Notes: a model not told the origin generated them from the sequence alone. A DNA stretch of 64,000 nt from Thermoanaerobaculia bacterium (GCA_022823665.1 JAJEHN010000020.1:39912-103911); one strand, 5' to 3'. Numbered from the stretch's first letter, positions 23,933 to 33,364 are shown. A program made the numbers and translations.

Positions 23933-25354
23933 TCAGGCCGAGTTCGCCGCCTCGAACGTGGCCGCGAGGGCTAGCGTTCGGCGGTCGCTGCCTCTTGAAG
24001 TGACGATCTGCAGGCCGACCGGCAGGCCCGATGGGCCGATTCCGCAGGGGACGGAGATCGCCGGGCAGCCGGTGACGGTGATCGAGTAGCAGGAGGCCAT
24101 CCAGTCGGTGTAGCTCCTCATCGGTTGGCCTTCGATTTCGGTGGGGTAGGGGCGGTCGACGTCGAAGGGCAGGACCTGCACGGCCGGCAGGAGCAGCGCG
24201 TCGTAACGTTCGAAGAACTCGACCACGCGGCAGTGGAGGCGGGTGCGTTCCGCCTGGGCGGCCGCGATGTCGGGCCCGGTGAGGGTGAGTCCGCGTTCGA
24301 TCTCCTCGATCACGGTGTCCTTCATCTGCGAACGGCGCTCGGGGAACAGCGGCCCCAGCTTGTCGGCGAACAGGTTGGCGCGCAGGGTGCGGAAGATGGC
24401 TTCGGCCCCGGATAGATCGGGCGCGGCCTCCTCGACCTCGGCGCCCAGATCCCGGAACACGGGCAGGGCCCCTTCGCAGACCTGAACGACCTCCCGTTCG
24501 ACCGGGTAGAGGCCGAGGTCGGGGGTCCAGGCGAGACGGACGCCGCGGAGGTCGAGTGGTTCGACCGGGTGGAAGGGCTCCGGGGGTCGGACCAGCGAGA
24601 TGGGATCCCGCGGGTCCGGCCCGGCGATGACGGAGAACAGCAGCGCGGCGTCGGCGACGTTGCGGCCCATCGGCCCGAGAACGGCGAGATCGTCCCAGCC
24701 CTGCTCGGGAGGCACGCGCGGCACGCGACCCGGCGTCGGCCGGAAGCCGACGACGCCGCAGAAACTGGCCGGGTTGCGGAGCGATCCGCCGAGGTCGCTG
24801 CCGTCGGCGATGGGCAGCATGCCGCTCGCGAGGGCGGCAGCCGCGCCGCCGCTCGAGCCGCCGCAGGTGCGGTTCGGATCCCAGGGGTTGCGGGTCTTGC
24901 CGAAGACGGGGTTGAAGGTCTGTGAGCCGGCGCCGAACTCGGGCGTGTTCGTCTTGCCGAGGACGACGGCGCCGGCATGGCGGATGCGTTCGACGATCAG
25001 GGCGTCGAAGTCGGGGATGTTGTCCGCGAAGATCGGCGATCCGAAGGTCGTGCGGATGCCCTTCGCCGGCACCAGGTCCTTGACCGCGGTCGGGAGGCCG
25101 AGAAGGGGCTTCGCGGCCGCGGCTTCCGGGTCGCGGCGCCGCAGGGCGTCGGCGGCCCGCGCCTGCTCGAGCGCGTGGTCGCGGTCGAGGGTGCAGATCG
25201 CGTTGAGCTCGGGATTGCGCTCCTCGATCCAATCGAGGTGGGTTTCCAGCACCTCGACCGCCGAGACCTCGCCACGGGCCAGTCGCCCGGCGAGGTCGAC
25301 GGCGGTGCGGGTACAGAGATCGGGCGCGCCGTCGCACCCGGTGGAAACCGTCAC
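23933..25354 (-). CDS. Amidase, amidase-signature family
   Basis: 473 residues from a GTG at 25354 that overlaps the upstream esterase stop (GTGA). The Ser-cisSer-Lys machinery is present: catalytic Lys in PTAVKDLVPAKG, the Gly/Ser-rich CGGSSGGAAAALASGM, and GSDLGGSLRNPASFCGVVGF. It hydrolyses an amide, substrate unknown; related proteins include aryl-amidases, GatA and 6-aminohexanoate-cyclic-dimer hydrolases. Without GatB or GatC neighbours and inside a catabolic-looking operon, a tRNA amidotransferase role is unlikely. The frame stays open further upstream, but that part overlaps the esterase and is not real. Confidence 0.9.
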   Translation of the reverse strand: MTVSTGCDGAPDLCTRTAVDLAGRLARGEVSAVEVLETHLDWIEERNPELNAICTLDRDHALEQARAADALRRRDPEAAAAKPLLGLPTAVKDLVPAKGIRTTFGSPIFADNIPDFDALIVERIRHAGAVVLGKTNTPEFGAGSQTFNPVFGKTRNPWDPNRTCGGSSGGAAAALASGMLPIADGSDLGGSLRNPASFCGVVGFRPTPGRVPRVPPEQGWDDLAVLGPMGRNVADAALLFSVIAGPDPRDPISLVRPPEPFHPVEPLDLRGVRLAWTPDLGLYPVEREVVQVCEGALPVFRDLGAEVEEAAPDLSGAEAIFRTLRANLFADKLGPLFPERRSQMKDTVIEEIERGLTLTGPDIAAAQAERTRLHCRVVEFFERYDALLLPAVQVLPFDVDRPYPTEIEGQPMRSYTDWMASCYSITVTGCPAISVPCGIGPSGLPVGLQIVTSRGSDRRTLALAATFEAANSA

Positions 25355-26328
25355 TCGGCGCCGGTGCTCGCGCCGCCTCCGCCGGTCACGTGCTCGTCGA
25401 GGAAGGCACGGATGACCCGGAAGATCTCCTGCTGCTCGTCGGGCGTGAAGTTGCCGTGGCCCTTGCCGGGCACGGTGTGGATCTTGTTGGTGACGCCCGC
25501 CTCGTCGAGCTTGGCGTGCAGGTCGAGGGCGTGCTGGTACGGGACGATGTTGTCCACGTCGCCGTGGATCGTCAGGATCGGCGGCAGTCCGGAACGGACG
25601 TACGTCAACGGCGACACGCGCCTGGCGAGTTCCATCCGGTCGGACTTCGAACCCATCCAGGCGACGGCGTAGCTCTTCGCGTTGACGCCTTCGAGCAGGT
25701 CGCCGACATCGGTGATCCCGAACCAGTTGACGATCGCCGCGACCGGCATCTCGTACTCGTCCGCCGCGGCCCAGCCCGGACGGTCGGCGTCGCGGCCGGG
25801 GCAGAGGCGGTCCAGGCCGGCGGAGGCGGGCAGCATGCCCGTCGTAAGCGACAGGTGGCCGCCGGCGGAGGCGCCGCTCACCACCAGCCGGGAGGTGTCG
25901 ATGTTGTAGTCCTCGGCGTTCTCGTAGATCCAGCGCAGAGCGCAGCGGCAGTCCTCCACGGCGCCGGGGGCGAGGGCGTTGCGGCCCAGGCGGTACTCGA
26001 CGTTGACGACCGCCCAGCCCATCTCCAGGTAGGGGAGGAGGCGCAGCACGCTGACTTCCTTCGTGCCGCCGACCCAGCCGCCGCCGTGGATGTAGATCAG
26101 GGTGGGCACCGGCCCCTGGCCGCGGGGAGTCATCACGTCCAGCTTCGACTCGTAGCCGTCGGCGGTCAGGTAGGTGATGTTGGGAGCGACGCGGTACTTG
26201 CTTAGGATGTCGACCGTCACCGACTCGCCGTCCTGGGCGAAGGCGGGGACCGGTGGAGCGAAGAGCAGGGCAGCGGCAATCGCGGCCGCCGTCGCGACGT
26301 TGAGCGACGTTCGGGTGAGTCGAGTCAC
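25351..26328 (-). CDS. Secreted alpha/beta-hydrolase (esterase/lipase, HSL-like)
   Basis: 325 residues from a GTG at 26328, with GGGAGG six bases upstream. The signal peptide ends at PPVPAFAQ. Catalytic features are the oxyanion HGGGW, nucleophile elbow SGASAGGH, Asp in LTIHGDVDNIVP and His in VPGKGHGNF. It should hydrolyse carboxylic esters in the periplasm or outside the cell. It lies 47 bases downstream of the double CoA-transferase and overlaps the amidase start. Confidence 0.88.
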   Translation of the reverse strand: MTRLTRTSLNVATAAAIAAALLFAPPVPAFAQDGESVTVDILSKYRVAPNITYLTADGYESKLDVMTPRGQGPVPTLIYIHGGGWVGGTKEVSVLRLLPYLEMGWAVVNVEYRLGRNALAPGAVEDCRCALRWIYENAEDYNIDTSRLVVSGASAGGHLSLTTGMLPASAGLDRLCPGRDADRPGWAAADEYEMPVAAIVNWFGITDVGDLLEGVNAKSYAVAWMGSKSDRMELARRVSPLTYVRSGLPPILTIHGDVDNIVPYQHALDLHAKLDEAGVTNKIHTVPGKGHGNFTPDEQQEIFRVIRAFLDEHVTGGGGASTGAE

Positions 26329-26375
26329 TGAGGACCTCCCGGGGTGTGAGTGAGTGAGGGCAGAGTGTAGCGGGC

Positions 26376-28799
26376 TCAGGCGACGATGCCGCGGCCACGG
26401 CAGGCGGCGATCTCGTCGGCGGAGAGCCCGAGGACATCGGCGAGGACGACGTCGGTGTGCTCGCCGAGCAGGGGCGCCCGGCGGGGGCTCAGATCGCGAC
26501 CTGCGATACGAAACGGCGGCCCGACGAGTTCCAGGTCTCCCCAGTCCGGGTGCTCGACGGTGGCGAAGGAGCCCCGGGCCCGCAGGTGCGAGTCGGCGTA
26601 GAGGTCGCGGGCATCGCGCGACGGAGCGGCGGCGACGCCGGTCCGCAGGAGTTCGCGGGCCAGCCAGTCGCGGTCCCGTTCCCGGGTCCAGGCGCCGACG
26701 ATCTCGTCGAGTGCGGCTTCGTTCCGTTTCCTGGCCGCCGCGGTGGCGAAGCGATCGTCTTCCGCCAGTTCCGGCCGGCCTATCGTCGCCGCGAACCGGG
26801 CGAACTCCTCGTCGCTGTGGACCTCGATGGCGAGCCAGCGGTCGATTCCCCAGCAGCGGTAGACGCCGTGCGGCGCCGAACGGCGGTGCGAGTTGCCGGC
26901 GCGTTCCGGGATTTCTCCCGTCATCTCGTACTCGAGGAGGACTTCGCCGAGGATCGAGCTCACGCCCTCGCACTGCGAGTAGTCGATGAACTGGCCTTCG
27001 CCGGTACGGCTCCGGTGGTGCAGCGCGGCGACGATCGAGAAGGCGAGCGTGATCGCGTTCATCAGGTCGACGTCGCCGCCGCTGTGGGTCGGGTGATCGT
27101 CCGGGTAGCCGGAGATCCAGGCCCCGCCGGCCACGCCCTGGTGGACCATCGCGTAGCCCAGGTACTCGGTTTCAGGGCCGCCGTGGCCGCGTCCCGACGA
27201 GGAGGCCACGATGAGCTCCGGGTTTACGCGGCGGAGGTTCTCGTGGTCGAGGCCGAGCTTGACCATGGCGCCGGGACGCATGTTGTCGTAGATCACGTCG
27301 CACTCGGCGGCGAGGCGCAGAGCTAGTTCGCGGCCTTCCGCCTGCGACAGGTCCAGGGCCAGCGACCGCTTGTTCAGGTTCATCGTGTTGAACGCCATGC
27401 CGGCGTCCTCGCCGATCCTCTGCGGCGCCTCCTCGGCGCGGGGCCAGACGACGGAGCGGCGCGTCAGGTCGAGGCGCCTGGGCCCCTCGACCTTGATCAC
27501 GTCGGCGCCCAGGGTGGACAGCAGGACGCCGGCGTAGGGGCCGGCCCACACCCAGGCGAACTCGGCGACGCGTATGCCCTCGAGCGGGAGTTTGTGGGTC
27601 GCGGGTGGGGCGGTCGGGACCGAGCTGGCGGCGACCGGAGCGCCGTTGCCGGCCGCGGCGACTTCGGCGAGGACCTCGCCCGAGTGTTCGCCGAGCTGTG
27701 GCGCCGGACGCGACACCTTCGGCCTGGAGGCGCCCATACGGTACGGCCAGCCGGCGTAGCGCTTCGCCCCGGTGCTCGGGTGGTCCACTTCGACGAAGTA
27801 GTCGCGGGCGGCGTACTGCTGGTAGTCCATCACGTCCGCGGCGTCGTGGATCGGTCCGACCGGGATGCCCAGGTTGGCGGCGCGGTGGTACAGGTCGTCG
27901 CGTTTCTGTTCGAGGGCCCAGGCGTCGACCTGGGGAGCGATCTCCATCAGGTGATGGCTGCGGTAGGCCATGTCCTTCCACTCGTCGCCCTGGCACCAGT
28001 CCGGATTGCCCATCAGTTCGCGGAAGAGCTCGAAGTGATGGTCGTCGAAGGCGTTCAGGATGACGTAGCCGTCGCTCGTCTTCAGCCTTCCCATGGCCGG
28101 CGGGCGGTCCGGCACCCGCGACCAGGTCGTTTCGTGGTAGCGGGCGCTGGCCAGAAGCGGCGCCACCAGGCTGATCATCACGTCCTGCATGGAGACGTCG
28201 ACCCGGGCGTCGCCGGCGTGGCCGCGTTCGTAGAGGAGGGCGGCGACCGTCAACGCGGTCACCAGCCCGGCGTGGTAGCCCGCCTGATGGCCGCCCAGGG
28301 CGACCGGCGCGCGGTCGATGTCCCGGGAGCGGGCCGGCATCTGGTTGACCAGTCCGCCGCCGTGCGTGAGCGTGAGTTCGCCAGCGGGCGCTCCCGAGCG
28401 GGGTCCCGAAAGGCCGTAGGGCGTGACCGCCGCGACGATCAGGTCCGGCGGCGTCTCCGCCGGCGGTTCGCGGTCGACGATCAGGGCGTCGGCGGTCCGG
28501 AGGAGGCGGTCGAGGGCGCCGCGATCGTCCTCGTCGTCCGGGTCGAGGACGACTCCCCGTTTGCTCGTGTTGCAGTAGAGGAAGAGCGGCGAGCCTTCCG
28601 GGTCGGCGCCGTTTGCCCGGCGGGCGGCGTCGCCCGCGGGCGGCTCGACCTTGATCACGTCGGCGCCGAGGTCGGCAAGCAGCTTGCCGCAGTACGGGCC
28701 GGCGACGCCCTCCGCGAGTTCGACGATCCGGAGGCCGGCGAACGGGCCGGTTCCGTCGCGGGAACTCGCGGCCGATCCCGGTGGGTCGGTTTTGGTCAT
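26376..28799 (-). CDS. Tandem-fused class III CoA-transferase (CaiB/BaiF family, two domains)
   Basis: 807 residues, twice the usual ~400 of family III CoA-transferases. Domain 1 (about 20-390) begins GLRIVELAEGVAGPYCGKLL and has RVDVSMQDVM. Domain 2 (about 415-807) begins GIRVAEFAWVWAGPYAGVLL and has FIDYSQCEGV. Both keep the Asp of the xDxS motif that I take to be the catalytic Asp. Class III enzymes normally work as interlocked homodimers, so a fused chain may form a pseudo-dimer. ATG at 28799 overlaps the serine hydrolase stop (ATGA), which fixes the start. The acyl substrate is unknown. Confidence 0.87.
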   Translation of the reverse strand: MTKTDPPGSAASSRDGTGPFAGLRIVELAEGVAGPYCGKLLADLGADVIKVEPPAGDAARRANGADPEGSPLFLYCNTSKRGVVLDPDDEDDRGALDRLLRTADALIVDREPPAETPPDLIVAAVTPYGLSGPRSGAPAGELTLTHGGGLVNQMPARSRDIDRAPVALGGHQAGYHAGLVTALTVAALLYERGHAGDARVDVSMQDVMISLVAPLLASARYHETTWSRVPDRPPAMGRLKTSDGYVILNAFDDHHFELFRELMGNPDWCQGDEWKDMAYRSHHLMEIAPQVDAWALEQKRDDLYHRAANLGIPVGPIHDAADVMDYQQYAARDYFVEVDHPSTGAKRYAGWPYRMGASRPKVSRPAPQLGEHSGEVLAEVAAAGNGAPVAASSVPTAPPATHKLPLEGIRVAEFAWVWAGPYAGVLLSTLGADVIKVEGPRRLDLTRRSVVWPRAEEAPQRIGEDAGMAFNTMNLNKRSLALDLSQAEGRELALRLAAECDVIYDNMRPGAMVKLGLDHENLRRVNPELIVASSSGRGHGGPETEYLGYAMVHQGVAGGAWISGYPDDHPTHSGGDVDLMNAITLAFSIVAALHHRSRTGEGQFIDYSQCEGVSSILGEVLLEYEMTGEIPERAGNSHRRSAPHGVYRCWGIDRWLAIEVHSDEEFARFAATIGRPELAEDDRFATAAARKRNEAALDEIVGAWTRERDRDWLARELLRTGVAAAPSRDARDLYADSHLRARGSFATVEHPDWGDLELVGPPFRIAGRDLSPRRAPLLGEHTDVVLADVLGLSADEIAACRGRGIVA

Positions 28800-30574
28800 C
28801 GGAACTTGTACGCCTCCCTCGCGGATCGCAGCCAATCGTGCTGGTCCTTGTCGCCGAAGTAGTAGAAGACGGCGCCGTTCGGCAGCATGAGGACGCCGAT
28901 GCCGCCGTAGCCGAGCATCTGCCGCACCCAGACCTGCTTCGTGCCGGTCCCGTCGGTCACCTGGATTCGCCGCGACCAGATGGAGTTGTTGTACTTGTTC
29001 GGGTGGCCGTTGTGGACGGCGTCCAGGCCGCGGTCGTCCCCGTCTTCCTGCATCGCGGCGGCCACCATGCCCGGGTGGAGCACCTGCCGGTCGCCGATCC
29101 GGCCGCGCTTGGCGTTCAGCAGGTCGGCGATCTTCAGGATGTCGTCCGGGGTCCAGAACATGCCGTAGCCGCCGAAGACGTAGCCATCGGCCCGGTTGTC
29201 CGTGCGCAGCGACTGGAGCGCCCCGGCGGAGACACCCAGCGGCCGGTAAACCTCGGCGGCCAGGAACTCCAGCAGGTCCGCGGGCTCCCTGGACGAGGCG
29301 CCCGCCTTCTGGCCGAGGTACCCGCTCATGGCCACGGACAGCAGAAAGGCGTCCGTCGTGTGGTACACCCAGCGCTTTCCGGGCGGCTCCTTCGTCGGAT
29401 AGGCCAGGGCGCCCCGCAGCTTGCGGTTTCGGTGCTCCGGCACGAAGAAGTTCAGCTCGGTCGTCGAGTTCTTCTCGTCGTCCTGTTCGCCCGTGTCCCA
29501 GTAGTGACCGGTCGCCATGTCGAGGGCGTGCTCGAAGGTCACCCCGCGGAAGCTGCCCCTGGGCGGCTTGGGTACGTAGTCCCGGAGCTCGAGTTCGGTC
29601 ACCTCGAAGCCGTCCCGCTGCGCCAGCCGCATCAGCGCGACGGCGGCGACGGCGGTCTTGGCGGTGGAGTAGGACGGCAGCCGGATCTGCTCGGGATACG
29701 GGTAGTCGCCGTAGCGGGTGTGGACCGGGCCCTGGTAGTGGACTCCACCGAAGGAGACGCCGAACGCGGTGAGGTGTTCGCGGTCGAAGCCGCCGCCGAA
29801 AGCCTGCGGGTAGACCTGGGCGCGCGGGTAGTCGTCGCGGATCCGTTCGATCGGCCGGACAGGCAGCCGCGACGCGACCTCGGCGGCGTAAGCCTCGAGC
29901 ATGGCGTCCGCGTCCGGCGGCTCGCCGGAGGTGAAGCGGGTGGGACTCGCGGCCCAGAGGTCGAACTTGAAGTACTTGCAGGTTTCCTGGGTGGCCTGGA
30001 AGGCCGCCGGCGAGGTGGCGCCGCCGTCGAACAGGAAGGACACGACGCCGTGGTAGGCGCAGTTCTGGTTGCGCTCGACCAAGGTGATCGGCAGCGAGGC
30101 CCGGCTCCTGCCGCCGTCGCCGCTCTCGCTCCAGATCCGGCCCGGGCCGACGATGACGTTCCAGTAGGCGTCGCCGGTGTAGCGGAGCGCGCGGTTGGCG
30201 GGCACCAGGTGGGAGCCGCTCTGGACCAGGACGACGTCGAGCCGCGGGATTCGGCGGAGGGCTGAGACGATCGGCGGCTCATCCGCCCGCAGGTAGGTGT
30301 CGTGGTGGACGGTCCAGGAGGCTCCGCCGCCGCCGAAGAGCTGCAGTGTGCCTCGCATCTCGTGGCGCGGCGGCGCGGCGTTCTCCGGCAGGGCGAAGGC
30401 CGCGTTGTCCACAAGTGTCGGGAACTCACCGGCCAGGAGTTGGGACGCCGGCAGCAGCGTCCTCGCGACGTCGCCGGAGCCGGCGAGGGGATCGCCGGGC
30501 AGTTGGACGGCGGCCGCCGCGGGCTGGGCGGCGGCCGTGCAGACGGTCCAGAACAGGGCGGCGAATCGGGCCAT
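28796..30574 (-). CDS. Exported serine hydrolase, beta-lactamase/PBP-like
   Basis: 592 residues with a signal peptide (FAALFWTVCTAAAQPAAAA). The C-terminal two thirds are a class C beta-lactamase-like fold. The SxxK nucleophile is STAK in SYSTAKTAVAAVALM, with a YHT segment (VYHTTDAF) as the likely YxN equivalent and GYGGIG as a possible third motif. The N-terminal ~230 residues are not assigned. This family includes esterases, amidases and peptidases rather than true antibiotic beta-lactamases. First gene of the operon leading to the double CoA-transferase, esterase and amidase. Confidence 0.8.
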   Translation of the reverse strand: MARFAALFWTVCTAAAQPAAAAVQLPGDPLAGSGDVARTLLPASQLLAGEFPTLVDNAAFALPENAAPPRHEMRGTLQLFGGGGASWTVHHDTYLRADEPPIVSALRRIPRLDVVLVQSGSHLVPANRALRYTGDAYWNVIVGPGRIWSESGDGGRSRASLPITLVERNQNCAYHGVVSFLFDGGATSPAAFQATQETCKYFKFDLWAASPTRFTSGEPPDADAMLEAYAAEVASRLPVRPIERIRDDYPRAQVYPQAFGGGFDREHLTAFGVSFGGVHYQGPVHTRYGDYPYPEQIRLPSYSTAKTAVAAVALMRLAQRDGFEVTELELRDYVPKPPRGSFRGVTFEHALDMATGHYWDTGEQDDEKNSTTELNFFVPEHRNRKLRGALAYPTKEPPGKRWVYHTTDAFLLSVAMSGYLGQKAGASSREPADLLEFLAAEVYRPLGVSAGALQSLRTDNRADGYVFGGYGMFWTPDDILKIADLLNAKRGRIGDRQVLHPGMVAAAMQEDGDDRGLDAVHNGHPNKYNNSIWSRRIQVTDGTGTKQVWVRQMLGYGGIGVLMLPNGAVFYYFGDKDQHDWLRSAREAYKFR

Positions 30575-30621
30575 GGCGGCTGATGGTAGCTTGCCGGGGT
30601 CACCCGGATGCGGCGCCCGCC

Positions 30622-31533
30622 ATGTACGTCCACCTGATCGACGGCACCTACGAGCTCTTCCGCCACCACTTCGGCGCGCCGAGCTATCGCAACGAGGACG
30701 GGCTCGAGGTGGGAGCGGTGCGTGGAGTCGTCTTCTCCGTGCTCGGCATGTTCCGCGATGGAGCGACCCACGTGGCGGTGGCGACCGACCAGGTGATCGA
30801 GTCGTTCCGCAACGAGATGTGGCCCGGCTACAAGACCGGCGAAGGGATCGAGCCGGAGCTTCTGGCTCAGTTCCCGGTGCTCGAGGACGCCCTGGAAGCG
30901 CTGGGGGTCACGGTCTGGCCGATGGTGGAGCACGAGGCGGACGACGGGCTCGCCAGCGGTGCCGCGATGGCGGCCGCGGATGAACGGGTGGTCGAGGTCC
31001 GCATCTGCACGCCGGACAAGGACCTGGCCCAGTGCGTCGACGCCGGCCGGGGAGGTCGGGTGGTGCAGGTCGACCGGCGGCGCGGACTGCGCTGGGACGC
31101 CGACGGGGTCCGGGACAAGTTCGGAGTGGAGCCGGAGTCGATCCCCGACTATCTCGCCCTGGTCGGCGACAGCGCGGACGGATTCCCGGGCTTGCGGGGT
31201 TGGGGCGCAAAGTCGGCGGCCACCGTGCTGGCGCACTATGTCCACCTGGAGGAGATTCCGGACGAACCGTGGAAGTGGGCGGTCGAGGTGCGCAGCCGGG
31301 ATCGGCTGGCGGCGACGCTCAGGGAGGAACGCGAAGCCGCGGAGCTGTTCCGCGAGCTCGCCACGCTGGTGCGCGATGCGCCGGTCAGCGGTTCCGTCGA
31401 CGAGCTTCGGTGGCGAGGACCCGCCCCGGAACTGGCGGCGATGGCCGAGAGGCTGAAGGCGCCCGGGCTGGTGCAGCAGGCTGAGCGGCTCGCCAGCGAA
31501 TGGGCCGAAGCGGACGACGCAGTCCCCTTCTGA
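30622..31533 (+). CDS. 5'-3' exonuclease, Pol I N-terminal-domain/flap-nuclease family
   Basis: 303 residues starting MYVHLIDGTYELFRHHFGAP. Metal-binding acids appear in LIDGTYE, EADDGLASGAAMAA and ICTPDKDLAQCV. The helix-hairpin-helix/H3TH DNA-binding part is DYLALVGDSADGFPGLRGWG. It is a free-standing homologue of the exonuclease domain of DNA polymerase I, expected to remove RNA primers or 5' flaps. The ATG at 30622 was chosen because the protein then begins exactly at the family's first beta-strand. It is 40 bases upstream of the MTHFR gene and divergent from the serine hydrolase, with only 47 bases between. Confidence 0.85.
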   Translation: MYVHLIDGTYELFRHHFGAPSYRNEDGLEVGAVRGVVFSVLGMFRDGATHVAVATDQVIESFRNEMWPGYKTGEGIEPELLAQFPVLEDALEALGVTVWPMVEHEADDGLASGAAMAAADERVVEVRICTPDKDLAQCVDAGRGGRVVQVDRRRGLRWDADGVRDKFGVEPESIPDYLALVGDSADGFPGLRGWGAKSAATVLAHYVHLEEIPDEPWKWAVEVRSRDRLAATLREEREAAELFRELATLVRDAPVSGSVDELRWRGPAPELAAMAERLKAPGLVQQAERLASEWAEADDAVPF

Positions 31534-31573
31534 CTGCCCATGCGGCGGCGGTCAGCGTAGGATCCGACCCGGC

Positions 31574-33364
31574 GTGAAACTGATCGACAAGCTGCGCACC
31601 GCGGCGTCCGAGAGACGGCCGTTCTACTCGTTCGAGTTTTTCCCTCCGAAGACGGAGGCGGGGATCGAGAACCTCTACGCGCGCATCGAGCGCATGGGAC
31701 GGCTGGAGCCGGCGTTCGTCGACGTGACCTGGGGCGCCGGCGGCAGCACCGCCGAACTGACGTTCGAACTGGCGAACACGATCGAGAACGTTCTCGGCCT
31801 TGAGACGATGATGCATCTGACCTGCACCAACATGCCGCGGCGCCGGATCGCGTCGGTGCTCGAGGACTGCCGCGAGCGCGGCATCGGCAACATCCTGGCG
31901 CTGCGTGGGGATCCGCCCCGCGGCCGCGGCGCCTGGTCCCCGATCGTCGACGGCTTTTCGCATGCCTCGGACCTCGTGCGGTTCATCCGCGAGGAGCACG
32001 GAGATCACTTCGGGATCTGTGTCGGCGGCTATCCGGAAGGCCACCCGGAAGCCCCGAGCCGGGAGCGGGATCTCGACCACCTGGCTGCCAAGGTGGCGAC
32101 CGGCGCCGACTTCGTGATCACGCAGATGTTCTACGAACCGGAGCTGTACTTCCGCTTCGTGGAGGATTGCCGGGAACGCGGCATCGACTGTCCGATCGTT
32201 CCGGGACTGGCGCCGATCAACGGCTATCAGTCCTTTCAGCGCATCACCGGCTTCGGCGCCAGCGCGCCGCCCGAGATCGTTCGCGAGATCGAGGCGCGGC
32301 GGTTCCACGACGCGTCCGTGCGCGAGTACGGCCAGGACCTGTTGACCGGCATCTGTCGCCGCCTTCTCGACGGCGGCGCGCCCGGCCTTCACTTCTACAC
32401 CCTGAACCTCGAGCGTTCGGTACAGGTCATCCTCGACCGGCTCGGCATCGTGCCGGACCGCGTCGAGCGGGTGCTCCCCTGGCGCAGCGCGACGGCTGTC
32501 CGGCGCCCGAAGGAGGACGTGCGCCCGATCTTCTGGGCCAACCGGCCGAAGAGCTACCTCGCCCGGACCCAGGACTGGGACGAGTTTCCGAACGGGCGGT
32601 GGGGCGATGCCGGTTCTCCCGCGTTCGGCGATCTCGGCGACCATCACCTCGCGTTTCGCCCGGTCAAGGCCGATGTCGCCCGTGAGCGGTGGGGGCGCGA
32701 GCTGCGCTCGATCGACCAGGTGCGGGAGGTGTTCGCGGGGTTCTGCCGCGGTGACGTCGACGGGATCCCCTGGTACGACTGGCCGCTCGAGCTGGAGAGC
32801 GAACCGCTGAAGAGTGCCCTGGTGCGGCTTAACCTGGCGGGGCTGCTCACGATCAACTCGCAGCCGCGGGTGAACGGCGCCCCGTCAGACGATCCCGCGG
32901 TCGGCTGGGGCGGCGCCGGAGGCCGCGTCTACCAGAAGGCGTACCTGGAGTTCTTCGTGGCGCCGGAGCAGGTGTCGCCGCTGCTGGCGGCACTGGACCG
33001 GAAGCCGAGCCTGACGTACCACGCGATCGACCGGTCCGGTACGGCCTGGAGCAACTGCGACACGGTCAACGCGGTGACCTGGGGCGTGTTCCCCGGTGAG
33101 GAGATCCGCCAGCCGACGATCGTCGACCCGCGTTCGTTCGAGGTCTGGAAGGACGAGGCCTTCGACCTGTGGCTGTCCTCCTGGGCGGCGGTGTACGAAG
33201 AAGACAGCGAGTCACGCCGCCTGCTCCAGGGGATCCACGACACGTACTTCCTCGTCAACGTGGTCGACAACGACTACGTCGACGGCGATCTGCTCGGCTA
33301 TCTGCTCGAGGCGGTTCAGGCCGACGAGCCGCCGTCCATGACGATCGTCGCTCCCGTGACGTAG
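31574..33364 (+). CDS. metF: Methylenetetrahydrofolate reductase with eukaryote-type C-terminal regulatory domain
   Basis: 596 residues, twice the bacterial MetF length (~290) and close to eukaryotic MTHFR. Residues 1 to ~300 are the FAD-dependent TIM barrel (FEFFPPKTEAG, FVDVTWGAGG, LALRGDPP, GADFVITQMFYE, PGLHFYTLN). From about residue 315 it continues as the eukaryotic linker and regulatory domain: RPKSY starting at 324, RTQDWDEFPNGRWG, LLTINSQPRVNG, YQKAYLEFF, NAVTWGVFPG and TYFLVNVVDNDY. These match my recollection of human MTHFR closely. The enzyme reduces 5,10-methylene-THF to 5-methyl-THF; the C-terminal domain binds SAM for feedback inhibition in eukaryotes, which is inferred here. 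The last 49 bases overlap the convergent SDR gene. Confidence 0.93.
   Translation: MKLIDKLRTAASERRPFYSFEFFPPKTEAGIENLYARIERMGRLEPAFVDVTWGAGGSTAELTFELANTIENVLGLETMMHLTCTNMPRRRIASVLEDCRERGIGNILALRGDPPRGRGAWSPIVDGFSHASDLVRFIREEHGDHFGICVGGYPEGHPEAPSRERDLDHLAAKVATGADFVITQMFYEPELYFRFVEDCRERGIDCPIVPGLAPINGYQSFQRITGFGASAPPEIVREIEARRFHDASVREYGQDLLTGICRRLLDGGAPGLHFYTLNLERSVQVILDRLGIVPDRVERVLPWRSATAVRRPKEDVRPIFWANRPKSYLARTQDWDEFPNGRWGDAGSPAFGDLGDHHLAFRPVKADVARERWGRELRSIDQVREVFAGFCRGDVDGIPWYDWPLELESEPLKSALVRLNLAGLLTINSQPRVNGAPSDDPAVGWGGAGGRVYQKAYLEFFVAPEQVSPLLAALDRKPSLTYHAIDRSGTAWSNCDTVNAVTWGVFPGEEIRQPTIVDPRSFEVWKDEAFDLWLSSWAAVYEEDSESRRLLQGIHDTYFLVNVVDNDYVDGDLLGYLLEAVQADEPPSMTIVAPVT

Noticed and set aside
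23933..26437. Possible esterase-amidase fusion in one frame
   Set aside because: The upstream part is out of phase with the esterase, whose catalytic motifs lie in another frame. The amidase start is the GTGA overlap at 25354.
28796..30574. Beta-lactamase antibiotic resistance
   Set aside because: Only SxxK is clear, the protein is far longer than class C enzymes, and the operon is catabolic in character.
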